64,000 nucleotides of DNA from Symbiodinium natans (taxonomy: Eukaryota > Sar > Dinophyceae > Suessiales > Symbiodiniaceae), in contig CAJNDS010000677.1 of the NCBI GenBank assembly GCA_905221605.1, forward strand, positions 1 to 64,000, in the 5' to 3' direction. The translations under genes were made by a program, and so were the position numbers. Positions 9,540 through 17,715 of this stretch are shown here, one piece after another. The first letter of the stretch is position 1; every line of letters starts with the position of its first letter. The notes under the pieces were generated by a model, which was not told where the DNA came from, did no database searches, and worked only from the letters and a program-made list of their open reading frames with translations.

Positions 9540-9935
9540 GAGACCTGAGGGCGTCAGGCCAGATTGGAGCATGGCATACATTGACTGCCACAGCACATAG
9601 CAGCCAGTTGCATGTGTGCCCTCAAAGGTGGACTTAGGTATGTGCTGACCGCAGTACACGCAGGGCTTTCGCGTTCGAACACAGGAGGCAAGCACTTCAG
9701 AATGCTCGAGCCGATCAAGACAGTCCTTATGCTTGGCTCGCATATGCACCTTGATGCGCGACGGATTTGCTGCATACAGCCCACATTCAGGACAAAAGTT
9801 TTTCATCCTGGCATGAAGTTGGACTGCGCCGACTACCCGTTTCCACTCCTGGCCAGAGGTGACAGCAAGTGCAGTGTAGGAGTTTTCCTGTGAAATCGTC
9901 GGCACAAAGGTGGATACAGGGGAATGACCACCCAA
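9540..9935 (-). CDS. C2H2 and CxxC zinc-finger segment of the LINE-like element
   Basis: This frame overlaps the end of the RT frame. It encodes NFCPECGLYAANPSRIKVHM followed by RAKH, a C2H2 finger, and soon after PCVYCGQHIPKSTFEGTHA with a downstream Cys, a second cysteine/histidine cluster. The frame stays open to 8,367, but below about 9,540 its composition (Pro, Gly and Ser without pattern) looks like shadow of the linker frame. Zinc fingers after the RT are common in non-LTR elements and usually bind nucleic acid. Confidence 0.45.
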
Positions 9936-12900
9936 CTCGGAGAGGCGTTAGCATCCGTGTTCGTCGCCGGCTCAATCGATGCAGTCAGTGGCACATCGGT
10001 GTCAATGTTGGCCTGTGTGGTTGTGGCTGCGGTCAGGACAGGGCAGTTACCAAGCAGGATATGAGAGTTGAAGTTACGCCAACCATTAAACTCATGCAGG
10101 CAATGCCTGCATGTGGGCACCCCATGCAGCGCATGCTCAACTTGATTTTGCATCTGTGCCTGCTTCCGTTTTGCAAGGATCCTGTCTTGGCCATGGCTTT
10201 TAACCCTGTGTATTTGCAGCAGTCCTGCAGTGGCGAAGCACGAGGGGCAATCTGGGCATTGGTATGTGTGGGAGATCACAGCATCGACAGGCGTGAGTTG
10301 TGCACGGTCCTGGGTGGAGCTCAACCCTGTGGCATAGGTGGATGAAAGAAGGGCATGCCACTGTGTGACGCGGGTGACATGCAGATCGGCCTGGGCTTCG
10401 TACCGCCGGCGGTTGGTCCCAGCCTCAGCCGAAAGGATGCACAGCGGCTGAAATTTCCATCTTTCAAGAAAATCCCTAGTGGTTTCATGTGTGTGATGGG
10501 CCAGCTGCCCAGCGATCGCCCGAAGTTGTCTGGCAACGTATCCAACCACCTGTATCTGTTCCTGGACAGACAGAAGGAGAGACGTGAGTCCGTATTTCAG
10601 AGTGGGCCAAATGATGGCCTTCCAGAGCTGCACCCTCTTCATCGTCGACAAGACGTTTTTGGTGCATAGGATATGTCGCAGCCTGGAAAAAGCCGTGGAG
10701 GCACAGTGGATGCGATGCTCCAGGGTATGGGCTTCAAAGCTGCCATAAGAGATTATAACCCCTAGGTACTTATGCTGGCGGACAATTGGGAAATCAAGGT
10801 CCGGGCTAATCCGCATGTGCCACTTGTCAGCACGCTTGAAACGAGCGTTGCACAGGAACTTGTCGGCCTTGCGCCCATGCAAGGAGTATAAAATTACACT
10901 CTTTTGTGCGCTGACGTCCATGCCAAAGTGCTTCAATGTGGCGATTAAGACCGTGAGCTGGCTCATTGTTTGCCTCAGCTCGGCTAGATCATTGATTTTC
11001 CATTGGGCAATGACATCATCGGCGAAAAGCGTAAGAATCTCAGCCGCATTGGACCCCATTGCTTTGAGCAATTGTTTATACACAAAGGCCGTGGCGAGAC
11101 ACCATAATGAAGGTGCGAGATTGCATCCTTGTCGGACGCCGCGGCTTGTGCGACAAGAGCCATGGTGCCCAAAGTGATTGATGCCAACTCGGAGATAAGC
11201 GTGAACTGCATCGATGTGTTGTAGTATGTGCTGTGGGATACCCGCATCAACACAAGCAGCGTGAATGACCCATCTGGGAATGGTGTCAAATGCTTTTGCA
11301 ACATCCAAGGAAAAGGTAAGCCCTCCCGAGCATTCTGTGCGAGTAAGTCCTTGCTGTCGGCGTTGGACCATGCGTTCCTTCCTGGGCGCTAGCTGACGAA
11401 CAGAATGCAAGTGTGAGAACACTCTGCTGAGTGCCTCGGGCGCAGATCTGCCACTTACATACGCATATTGCGGGACACCCCGTAGGTAGGAGTCAAGGAA
11501 CGGCTTGACCATGGAAGCCAGCATACTGGCCTGTATTTTGTTGAGTGGATGCAAGAGGCTGATCGGTCGCACATCTGAGGGTTGCTGAGCTATTTTGGCG
11601 GGTTTGGGCAGCAGACATAGGGAGATGTCCGTGAGCTCAGGCTGCGGCGGGTCAGGTAGTGCAGAAAGCGCATAATTGAGAATGCGGGTCGCCTCCTCCG
11701 CAATAGCACTGGCTCCAAGGGCCCAGAGTATGCCCGGGGCTGCACCCGGAAGAACGGATTTAGGTCGTGGCAGGGCTCGCAGGGCATGCAAGCAGTGATC
11801 AGCGGTGTATATCACTGGACAAGCATCCAGCGCAGGTTCCGCTGAGGGTGCCTGATAAAGTTCTTCGTAGTATGCGACAAGGGTGTCACGTTCAGCAGCA
11901 GGGCGTTGCACCTGTCCTTGGGGAGTCCGAATTTGGATTCGCTTGCGCTGTTGCTTGGGGGCGAGCACCTTGAGCATTCGATACACTACTGTGTGGTTGC
12001 CCGATGCAGCTGCAGTCTCAGCCTGTGACAAGCAGTCATTCAAGAAGTCGCGCTTGCGCTGTCTTGCCGCCTGTTTCAACAGGCGCTCAGCTCGAATAGC
12101 CGGCGCAAGGAGTCGCCACTGGTGAAAGCAGTTATGGAGTTGGGAGTCTGAGACCGGTGCCTGGAGCAACGCCGCACGTGCCTGCCAAAGGGAAAGGACC
12201 TGTTCATGGGGTCTGTCTTTGATGTCAGGAGGGGATGAGGCAGGTCGAGCGCTGGTGTCATGCCAAGCCTGTTTAAGCGCAAGATCAAGCTGGGCAATAG
12301 TGGGCTGAGACGGAATCCGGACTTTTAGATTGTGTACGAAATCGGCCTCCAGGTTTGGAGACAGGCCCCATGGCTTCCATTCAAGTGAGAAGCTGGCCTG
12401 CACGGGGATATGCTGAGCACCCTTACGAGAGGCAGCAACCGGCCAACTGAAGGGTTTGGCCTTCTTGCTCACCCTGTCACTGTGGAACTGCCTGAGCATG
12501 ATGAAGTCAATCTGTGTTGCGGCACCTGTGGATTCATTGACAAAGGTGGCGGCGGGAGCTTTGCCAAAGGTGTTGCAAGCCACTAGTCGATGGACTTCCA
12601 GGAACGCACACAGATCGGCAGTGTCAGATTGGGGACCGGATTTTGTGGGTCGACCCATGCCTGTGAGCCCTGTCATGTGTGGCAGCGAGGTGTTGAAGTC
12701 ACCTATGAGACAGAGTGGATTGCGAATAGGGAAGCTGCGAACGGTGGCCTGGAGCCTCTGAAGAAATCGATGTCGGCGCTCTGTCGCGCCTCTCCACCAG
12801 TCCTGTTGATCATCGTTCTTTTGATGATGCCACGCGTGTTGGTACACATGGAGCACGTCTAATGGCTGATGGCCTTTGGGGAAGAAGATGCGTACATGCT

Positions 12901-12958
12901 GCAGCCTGCCGACGAGGACAGGGGTGTGTTTGATCATGTGTGGTTGAGGCAGGTCTAC
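9833..12958 (-). CDS. Non-LTR retrotransposon protein: partial endonuclease and reverse transcriptase
   Basis: The frame opens after a TGA at 12,959-12,961; the first ATG is 12,937 (1,034 codons). Residues 1-200 match the C-terminal two thirds of an AP-type endonuclease (VGRLQHVRIF, LIGDFNTSL at 77-85, TQIDFIMLR). The first part, with the catalytic Asn and Glu, is absent. The RT follows: LPKPAKI...DVRPISLL, FSLDVAKAFDTIP (about 11,310-11,277), a RQGCNLAPSLW box and LTLFADDVIAQW (catalytic FADD near 11,020). The C-terminus has two cysteine/histidine clusters (YQCPDCPSCF...HRVKSH and TCRHCLHEF...H...C). It makes cDNA by target-primed reverse transcription. It is largely open, but the endonuclease truncation suggests a defective copy. 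Confidence 0.85.
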   Translation of the reverse strand, partial: VDLPQPHMIKHTPVLVGRLQHVRIFFPKGHQPLDVLHVYQHAWHHQKNDDQQDWWRGATERRHRFLQRLQATVRSFPIRNPLCLIGDFNTSLPHMTGLTGMGRPTKSGPQSDTADLCAFLEVHRLVACNTFGKAPAATFVNESTGAATQIDFIMLRQFHSDRVSKKAKPFSWPVAASRKGAQHIPVQASFSLEWKPWGLSPNLEADFVHNLKVRIPSQPTIAQLDLALKQAWHDTSARPASSPPDIKDRPHEQVLSLWQARAALLQAPVSDSQLHNCFHQWRLLAPAIRAERLLKQAARQRKRDFLNDCLSQAETAAASGNHTVVYRMLKVLAPKQQRKRIQIRTPQGQVQRPAAERDTLVAYYEELYQAPSAEPALDACPVIYTADHCLHALRALPRPKSVLPGAAPGILWALGASAIAEEATRILNYALSALPDPPQPELTDISLCLLPKPAKIAQQPSDVRPISLLHPLNKIQASMLASMVKPFLDSYLRGVPQYAYVSGRSAPEALSRVFSHLHSVRQLAPRKERMVQRRQQGLTRTECSGGLTFSLDVAKAFDTIPRWVIHAACVDAGIPQHILQHIDAVHAYLRVGINHFGHHGSCRTSRGVRQGCNLAPSLWCLATAFVYKQLLKAMGSNAAEILTLFADDVIAQWKINDLAELRQTMSQLTVLIATLKHFGMDVSAQKSVILYSLHGRKADKFLCNARFKRADKWHMRISPDLDFPIVRQHKYLGVIISYGSFEAHTLEHRIHCASTAFSRLRHILCTKNVLSTMKRVQLWKAIIWPTLKYGLTSLLLSVQEQIQVVGYVARQLRAIAGQLAHHTHETTRDFLERWKFQPLCILSAEAGTNRRRYEAQADLHVTRVTQWHALLSSTYATGLSSTQDRAQLTPVDAVISHTYQCPDCPSCFATAGLLQIHRVKSHGQDRILAKRKQAQMQNQVEHALHGVPTCRHCLHEFNGWRNFNSHILLGNCPVLTAATTTQANIDTDVPLTASIEPATNTDANASPSWVVIPLYPPLCRRFHRKTPTLHLLSPLARSGNG

Positions 12959-13219
12959 TCATGTGCATTTCCAAGACACTGGCTCTTAAAAGATCGTTTT
13001 CTGCAGCCAGTTAGTGTAGGGACATAGTGGCCTGGGTTCGCCGGCATATGGCGAGGATGCAGTGAGGTACTGGCTCCAGGATCAGTGGCCTCTGATCCAA
13101 CCCTCGGCTCACCCGAACTGAATGATGCAGCACGGCTTGCTTGTATGTGCCCAAGAAAGAGCAGTGACAGGAGCAGCCTGGATCGTGTTCTCGTTCGGGA
13201 CGCGGGCTTGGGACCGCGA

Positions 13220-15475
13220 TCACTTTGCTGGCGCATATGGTGTGGGGATACAGTGTGTCAAAGAGTAAAGGAGAGAGGGAAGCAAGAAAAGAAGGAGGAA
13301 AAGAAAGGCGGTATGTGCATTCGACACCCAGTCATGCAAGCACCAGAGGCGGACGGCATTGTGTTTTCTCTTGCGCTGAGTGCACGAGCGTAGGTATCTG
13401 AATCTCCATCTTCGAAGAAGGTGCCAGGCTTTACTAGCAATGATCCAAGGTTTATGAGGTAGCCTTCCCCTGGGTTCCGGGGCTCCATGAAAGAGTGCAG
13501 GCGTCATGGGTGAGAACCAGACGTGAAACCACAAGCTGCACAAAGAGTCGTCATGGCGCCTCCCTTGCTTCATCCCATGCATCTTCCTCGAGGATGGCTG
13601 GAGTGGTGGGGGAGCCCGGTGCTGCGATGCTTGTAGCTGGGGGTCGTCCTCCCAGGAAACCAGAAGCACGGGCTGATGGCCTGACCCAGGCATGCATGCC
13701 GTTGGCCGGTCTGGCTCCGTATCCAGGAGGGAGAGTGACCGATGGTGTCCCCTCTGGCGAGTAAGTGAGGGGCAGGGTAGTGGCCGCCGGGCGCGGTGCG
13801 GGGGGTCCCGCCGGGCCAAGGAAGCCATCAGAGTGCCCGCCTGCCGTGCTGTCCCCGACAGGTGCTGCTGAGGGATGGGTGTCTGCAATCGGTCGGAGCG
13901 CACCATGAGGTGGCGGCCGAAGAGTGGGTCCCATGCCTGCAGTGGGCGGCGGGGGTCCAACTGGTACGTGCCCCACTGTAGGTGGAGGTAGGCCTCCGGG
14001 TGCTTCCAAGGGTGGGCCCGGTCTGGGTGGAGGCGGGCGTTTAGAGCACGCTGCTCTGGCCCTGAGCCCGGCTCGAAGAATGCTTGCCGTTCTGGAGGCG
14101 GGAGTCTCGCCTGTTCTGGCTGCGGAGGTCTCGTCTGGATGTGGTGGTCTGATCTCCAATGAAGGTCTGGCTCCTTCGACCGTGCCACTGTGAGCATCAT
14201 CCGTGTCCGTGGCTGCCCTGGAGGAGGAGGACGGGGAGGCCGGTGCAGCCTTGGGTCCTGTTGCGCCTGTTGAACCACAGACTGAAGAATCCCCAGGCAG
14301 GTCCACGGCACTCCGATCGGATTCATTGCTGTCGCTGAACGTGGGATCGTCCATTTCCCCATTCCTGCCATCGGACGAAGGCGCGAACCGTCCCGTGCGC
14401 AGGATCGAGGGACCCGGCTTCGAGGCTGTGCCGGTGGCTGGCCTCTTGAGAGATTTCTTGGGCGCCATAGCGAGGTCAAGACCCTATCAGACCCGGTGGC
14501 AGCCTGTCTACGAACTGGTTTGAACACGGCATAACAGCACAAGGGACAAGAATCCTGCAGAGGATACGCAGTTCTCGCAGAGTGCATGCGCAGCTGAGAA
14601 AGTGTGCTCAGAGCATGGGCTCCGCACCGGTCATCGCAGGTCAGGATCGAACTGCCATGCACAATCTCCTGGGCAAACGCAGACAACGCAGCTGTTTCCG
14701 TGAGCGCCCTGGAGTACCGAGTGTTGAGCACAAACTTCCAGGGCGGAGTCTTTGACAGACCTGGGCCAGAGTGAGCAATGGGGAGAACCACTAGAGTGAC
14801 CCTCTGGCAATGCTTAACAGTTGCACGTATGGAGGTGCAGAAGTGAGCTCGGAGCAAACAAGGTGGTGTAGAACGTATGCCCCAACCAGGCACAAGACCG
14901 CATGTTTGCAGTGTAGGATGGACTGCGTGGCATGTGTATGGTCCAGGTGATGCAACGGCCACGTTCGTGTACGCAGAGAAGCTCAGCTCATGCTTAGTTA
15001 TCAAAGGAGAAACAGAAGAACAAGGAGCCATGTCTCCAATCCCTGCAGACTTCTTTTGGCAGTGGCAGGCAATCCGACAGTGACCTGCTGGCTCGTCATT
15101 CAGGTGAACCTCGCTGTCTGGGAGTCGCGGGGACTCCCCTGTAGATGATGGCCCGCAGGTTACGGACCTGGGGCGGGCATAAGCGGAGTCAGTTATGCAT
15201 GCAGGAAGATGCAAGGCTCCGAGGTTGCAGCTTGTGTGGTTGGAGGCCGGTCGACTTCGTAGCGCATCACGAATTGATTGGACCGTCCTGTCCCTTTCAT
15301 TTGGTGGCATTGCAGACAGAGCATCATCAATCTGTGCACCAAGAAGCAAGCACAGATCAGGCATGTGCTCGTTCGTGTGAGCAGCAGGGCCCGGTCGCAT
15401 CACAACAGTGCGCTGTGTGTCAGAGTGTGTGTCCTGGAGCCTGGGCCTGACGTGACGCTCCGCATCATACCCCAT
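13220..15475 (-). CDS. Hypothetical ORF of the LINE region (helical N-terminus; later part overlapped by another frame)
   Basis: The first ATG in the frame is 15,475, only 5 nt after the TGA that ends the preceding ORF (TGACTACAATG). Residues 30-80 look protein-like (LLLGAQIDDALSAMPPNERD followed by RTVQSIRDALRSR). From about 14,470 downward the composition becomes erratic and a better-looking ORF occupies another frame, so the real product may end near 14,480. No domain was recognised. Position and orientation suggest a second small ORF of the LINE-like element, perhaps made by termination-reinitiation. Confidence 0.4.
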   Translation of the reverse strand: MGYDAERHVRPRLQDTHSDTQRTVVMRPGPAAHTNEHMPDLCLLLGAQIDDALSAMPPNERDRTVQSIRDALRSRPASNHTSCNLGALHLPACITDSAYARPRSVTCGPSSTGESPRLPDSEVHLNDEPAGHCRIACHCQKKSAGIGDMAPCSSVSPLITKHELSFSAYTNVAVASPGPYTCHAVHPTLQTCGLVPGWGIRSTPPCLLRAHFCTSIRATVKHCQRVTLVVLPIAHSGPGLSKTPPWKFVLNTRYSRALTETAALSAFAQEIVHGSSILTCDDRCGAHALSTLSQLRMHSARTAYPLQDSCPLCCYAVFKPVRRQAATGSDRVLTSLWRPRNLSRGQPPAQPRSRVPRSCARDGSRLRPMAGMGKWTIPRSATAMNPIGVPWTCLGILQSVVQQAQQDPRLHRPPRPPPPGQPRTRMMLTVARSKEPDLHWRSDHHIQTRPPQPEQARLPPPERQAFFEPGSGPEQRALNARLHPDRAHPWKHPEAYLHLQWGTYQLDPRRPLQAWDPLFGRHLMVRSDRLQTPIPQQHLSGTARQAGTLMASLARRDPPHRARRPLPCPSLTRQRGHHRSLSLLDTEPDRPTACMPGSGHQPVLLVSWEDDPQLQASQHRAPPPLQPSSRKMHGMKQGRRHDDSLCSLWFHVWFSPMTPALFHGAPEPRGRLPHKPWIIASKAWHLLRRWRFRYLRSCTQRKRKHNAVRLWCLHDWVSNAHTAFLFLLLFLLPSLLYSLTHCIPTPYAPAK
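13551..14468 (-). CDS. Proline-rich disordered ORF with basic N-terminus
   Basis: ATG at 14,468; 305 codons. It starts MAPKKSLKRPATGTASKPG, then an acidic Ser/Asp stretch, and the rest is rich in Pro, Gly and Ala (RPPPPRPGPPLEAPG, PPPPTAGMGPT). It ends in an acidic helix (PAILEEDAWDEAREAP). It looks like an intrinsically disordered, possibly nucleic-acid-binding or Gag-like protein. It overlaps the 13,220-15,475 frame and precedes the endonuclease-RT frame, so it may be ORF1 of that element. No homologous family recognised. Confidence 0.45.
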   Translation of the reverse strand: MAPKKSLKRPATGTASKPGPSILRTGRFAPSSDGRNGEMDDPTFSDSNESDRSAVDLPGDSSVCGSTGATGPKAAPASPSSSSRAATDTDDAHSGTVEGARPSLEIRPPHPDETSAARTGETPASRTASILRAGLRARAACSKRPPPPRPGPPLEAPGGLPPPTVGHVPVGPPPPTAGMGPTLRPPPHGALRPIADTHPSAAPVGDSTAGGHSDGFLGPAGPPAPRPAATTLPLTYSPEGTPSVTLPPGYGARPANGMHAWVRPSARASGFLGGRPPATSIAAPGSPTTPAILEEDAWDEAREAP

Positions 15476-15480
15476 TGTAG

Positions 15481-17448
15481 TCACAGGAGGGGAGGAGGTA
15501 TTGCCCTCGCAGGGCAGGTGTGTCTCCGTGGAGTACGCAGCGACATCTGGGCACGGCACGGATGCTGAGGACCACGCGCCATACGTGCAATCCTATGCCA
15601 AGCATGAAGGATGAGCTGTGCCACCAACATGGCCGGTTCACCACTGGGTGCACGGGCCTTTGAACAATGCATCGTGATCCTGTCTGCCTCCAGCGCAACG
15701 TCTAGGCGCCTCTCAAGATTGGCCTGAGCCCAGTCGGTGTCCGAGTTGGAGGTCGAGTCCGAGCTGGAGCTGAACAGCCGTTCCATGTCCTGGGCAGGAG
15801 GCTGATGGAGTATGGAACGGGGGAGGTCGGTGACCTTGCGCCTCGGTGAAGCAATAGCTTGAGACGCCTTGGGAGCCCTGTATCTATGTCTGCACAGCCT
15901 GGAGCCTGATTTGCACGGATAGGTGAAGCTCGTGTGCAAGCTGGCACTGCTGACATTGAAAACATGCACGTGTCGAAAGGCGGACTGCATGATGCCCCCC
16001 CGAAGATAAGGCAGTGGGAGCAAGGTGACCCATGCCGGGTCCACTCTCACTGTGCACAGTGATGCATTTTGCGCCCAGCTTCGCGGCAGCTGGTGGCAAC
16101 AGTCTACCCTGACTTCAGAGGGCACAGTCTGTGCAAGGTGTTCGCCCAAAATCAGACTCAGCTGTCTGCACGTGGCTGATCCTGCAGTGAGGAAGGCACA
16201 TAGCACGGTACCATGGATAGGGCATGCACAACACACAAGCGCAGTTGGATCCAGGCGGTCCGGTCTGATGACAAGAGTGCCAGGTGATTCAGCAGCATCC
16301 TGTTGCTTTGGTGGGCATGCGTGGCGCAGGGCATGCTCATGAGGGCAAAGGACTGCAGCATTGTCCTGCCAGGTAAGGAGCTGGTGATTGTCGTCGCACA
16401 CCATGACTTCAGCCTGCAAAGACAGTGAAGACTGACACACACCTGCCGTTGAGTACATTACAGGACAGAAGTCTACAACCCAAAGCCAGAGACAATCCCG
16501 AAGGGAATTAGGGCAGGATATATCGCTCAGCTGGCCTGCTCGCCTGTGCTTGGGTGCTGGTAGCGGACGTTGCATGGTCCGCTTTCGTACAGCGTCGTCG
16601 ATCGCCGAGCCCTCCGCTTGCACTGACACGCTGCGTGTGGGTGGTACCGCCTGGCAGGCTTGACTGCGAACATAAATCCCAGAGCGCGATGTAACGGCTG
16701 GAGGAGGACGATGCGGTGCGCCAGCGCTGCAGCTAGCTTCAGGCTCGGATGAGCTGTAGCTGGGGTCCTCTGTAAGCTGAGGCTCGGTGTCAGCTTCGGA
16801 CCCTGACCCCACGAGGGCTTGCGCTTGCAAGGCTGGCAACTCATTCAGTTCACTGTCCGAGCCTGCAAGCATCACTTCAACCATAGTGTCGTCTTGTGCA
16901 GCAGTGCCTGGCTGCATGTGTGATTGCAGCTCTTCCACATCGGCAGCTGCCCCGGCAGGGGAGGAAGCATGGTGACCAGGGCCAGGAATCCAGACTTCTC
17001 CAGTATCTCCATCAGTGTTCACCGTGTACCCGACAAAGATCTCGGCCGGCGTGCCATGTTGGTCAGGGTGGCCTTCTGTGTTGGAGGCGTGGCTCAGAGC
17101 ATCTTGGCCTGCGTCTGCCGCAGTTGCAGTGATCGTGGGCGGCCCATGAAGTAGTTCATGCAACAGAGGCGCAGGACCAGGGCGCACTTTCGGTTTGCGA
17201 CCAAGGGTCGGAGCAGCATTTGCCACAGTAGTCCCATTCGAAGAAGAGGACGCCCAGTCCGCAAGGTCAGCGCCAGTCGCATCAGATGACGCAGCGGGTG
17301 GTGGATCTGCAGGGGCGGCCATTGGGGCAATCATGCTTTGCATTCCAGCTTCGGACAAAAGTTCCGCGTAGAGCTCATCCACCTCAGGGCCCGCCAGTAC
17401 GGACTGAACAAGCCAGAAAGACAGCAGGAACCGCGAAAGGAATGCCAT
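15481..17448 (-). CDS. Large 5' ORF of the LINE region with a signal-peptide-like N-terminus
   Basis: The frame extends upstream to a TTG at 17,526, but the ATG at 17,448 sits in CCATGGC and gives MAFLSRFLLSFWLVQSVLAG, a hydrophobic segment ending in a small-residue motif like a secretory signal peptide. The 655-residue product then has an acidic start (PEVDELYAELLSEAG), a long Ala/Ser/Pro/Thr-rich disordered half, a Cys/His-rich central part (HEHALRHACPPKQQD, VCCACPIHGTVLCAF) and an Arg-rich tail. No family recognised. It is followed immediately by another ORF on the same strand. A signal peptide on a retroelement protein is unusual, so it may be a captured host segment or chance. Confidence 0.4.
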   Translation of the reverse strand: MAFLSRFLLSFWLVQSVLAGPEVDELYAELLSEAGMQSMIAPMAAPADPPPAASSDATGADLADWASSSSNGTTVANAAPTLGRKPKVRPGPAPLLHELLHGPPTITATAADAGQDALSHASNTEGHPDQHGTPAEIFVGYTVNTDGDTGEVWIPGPGHHASSPAGAAADVEELQSHMQPGTAAQDDTMVEVMLAGSDSELNELPALQAQALVGSGSEADTEPQLTEDPSYSSSEPEASCSAGAPHRPPPAVTSRSGIYVRSQACQAVPPTRSVSVQAEGSAIDDAVRKRTMQRPLPAPKHRRAGQLSDISCPNSLRDCLWLWVVDFCPVMYSTAGVCQSSLSLQAEVMVCDDNHQLLTWQDNAAVLCPHEHALRHACPPKQQDAAESPGTLVIRPDRLDPTALVCCACPIHGTVLCAFLTAGSATCRQLSLILGEHLAQTVPSEVRVDCCHQLPRSWAQNASLCTVRVDPAWVTLLPLPYLRGGIMQSAFRHVHVFNVSSASLHTSFTYPCKSGSRLCRHRYRAPKASQAIASPRRKVTDLPRSILHQPPAQDMERLFSSSSDSTSNSDTDWAQANLERRLDVALEADRITMHCSKARAPSGEPAMLVAQLILHAWHRIARMARGPQHPCRAQMSLRTPRRHTCPARAIPPPLL

Positions 17449-17584
17449 GGCGATGCAGCAAGAGGCGAGGGCCTCAGGCTCTTCACTGGGCCCAGGCTGA
17501 GCTCCAGTGGAACTGCAAGCTAGCAAGCTACCCCGCCCACGGCCGGCCTGCCCGAAATCACACCAGAAGAGAGGGAGGACCAGG

Positions 17585-17702
17585 ACTCACACCCGGAACC
17601 CACCCCAAACACCACCGAAAGGAAGAAAAGAAAGGGGGAGAAAGAGGGAGCGAAGAGAGGAAAAGAGGGAGAAGAAAGCACGAAAAGACACGAAAAGCCC
17701 CA
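17585..17702 (-). promoter_or_regulatory. Polypyrimidine tract (minus-strand sense) upstream of the 5' ORF
   Basis: The plus strand is almost pure purine (AAAGGAAGAAAAGAAAGGG and similar) for about 100 bases, hence C/T-rich in the sense of the downstream ORF. A second such tract lies at 13,262-13,310, ahead of the endonuclease-RT frame. Long polypyrimidine runs before a coding region resemble 3' splice or trans-splice acceptor contexts. No functional proof is visible. Confidence 0.25.
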
Positions 17703-17715
17703 CTACCAAGTTGCT

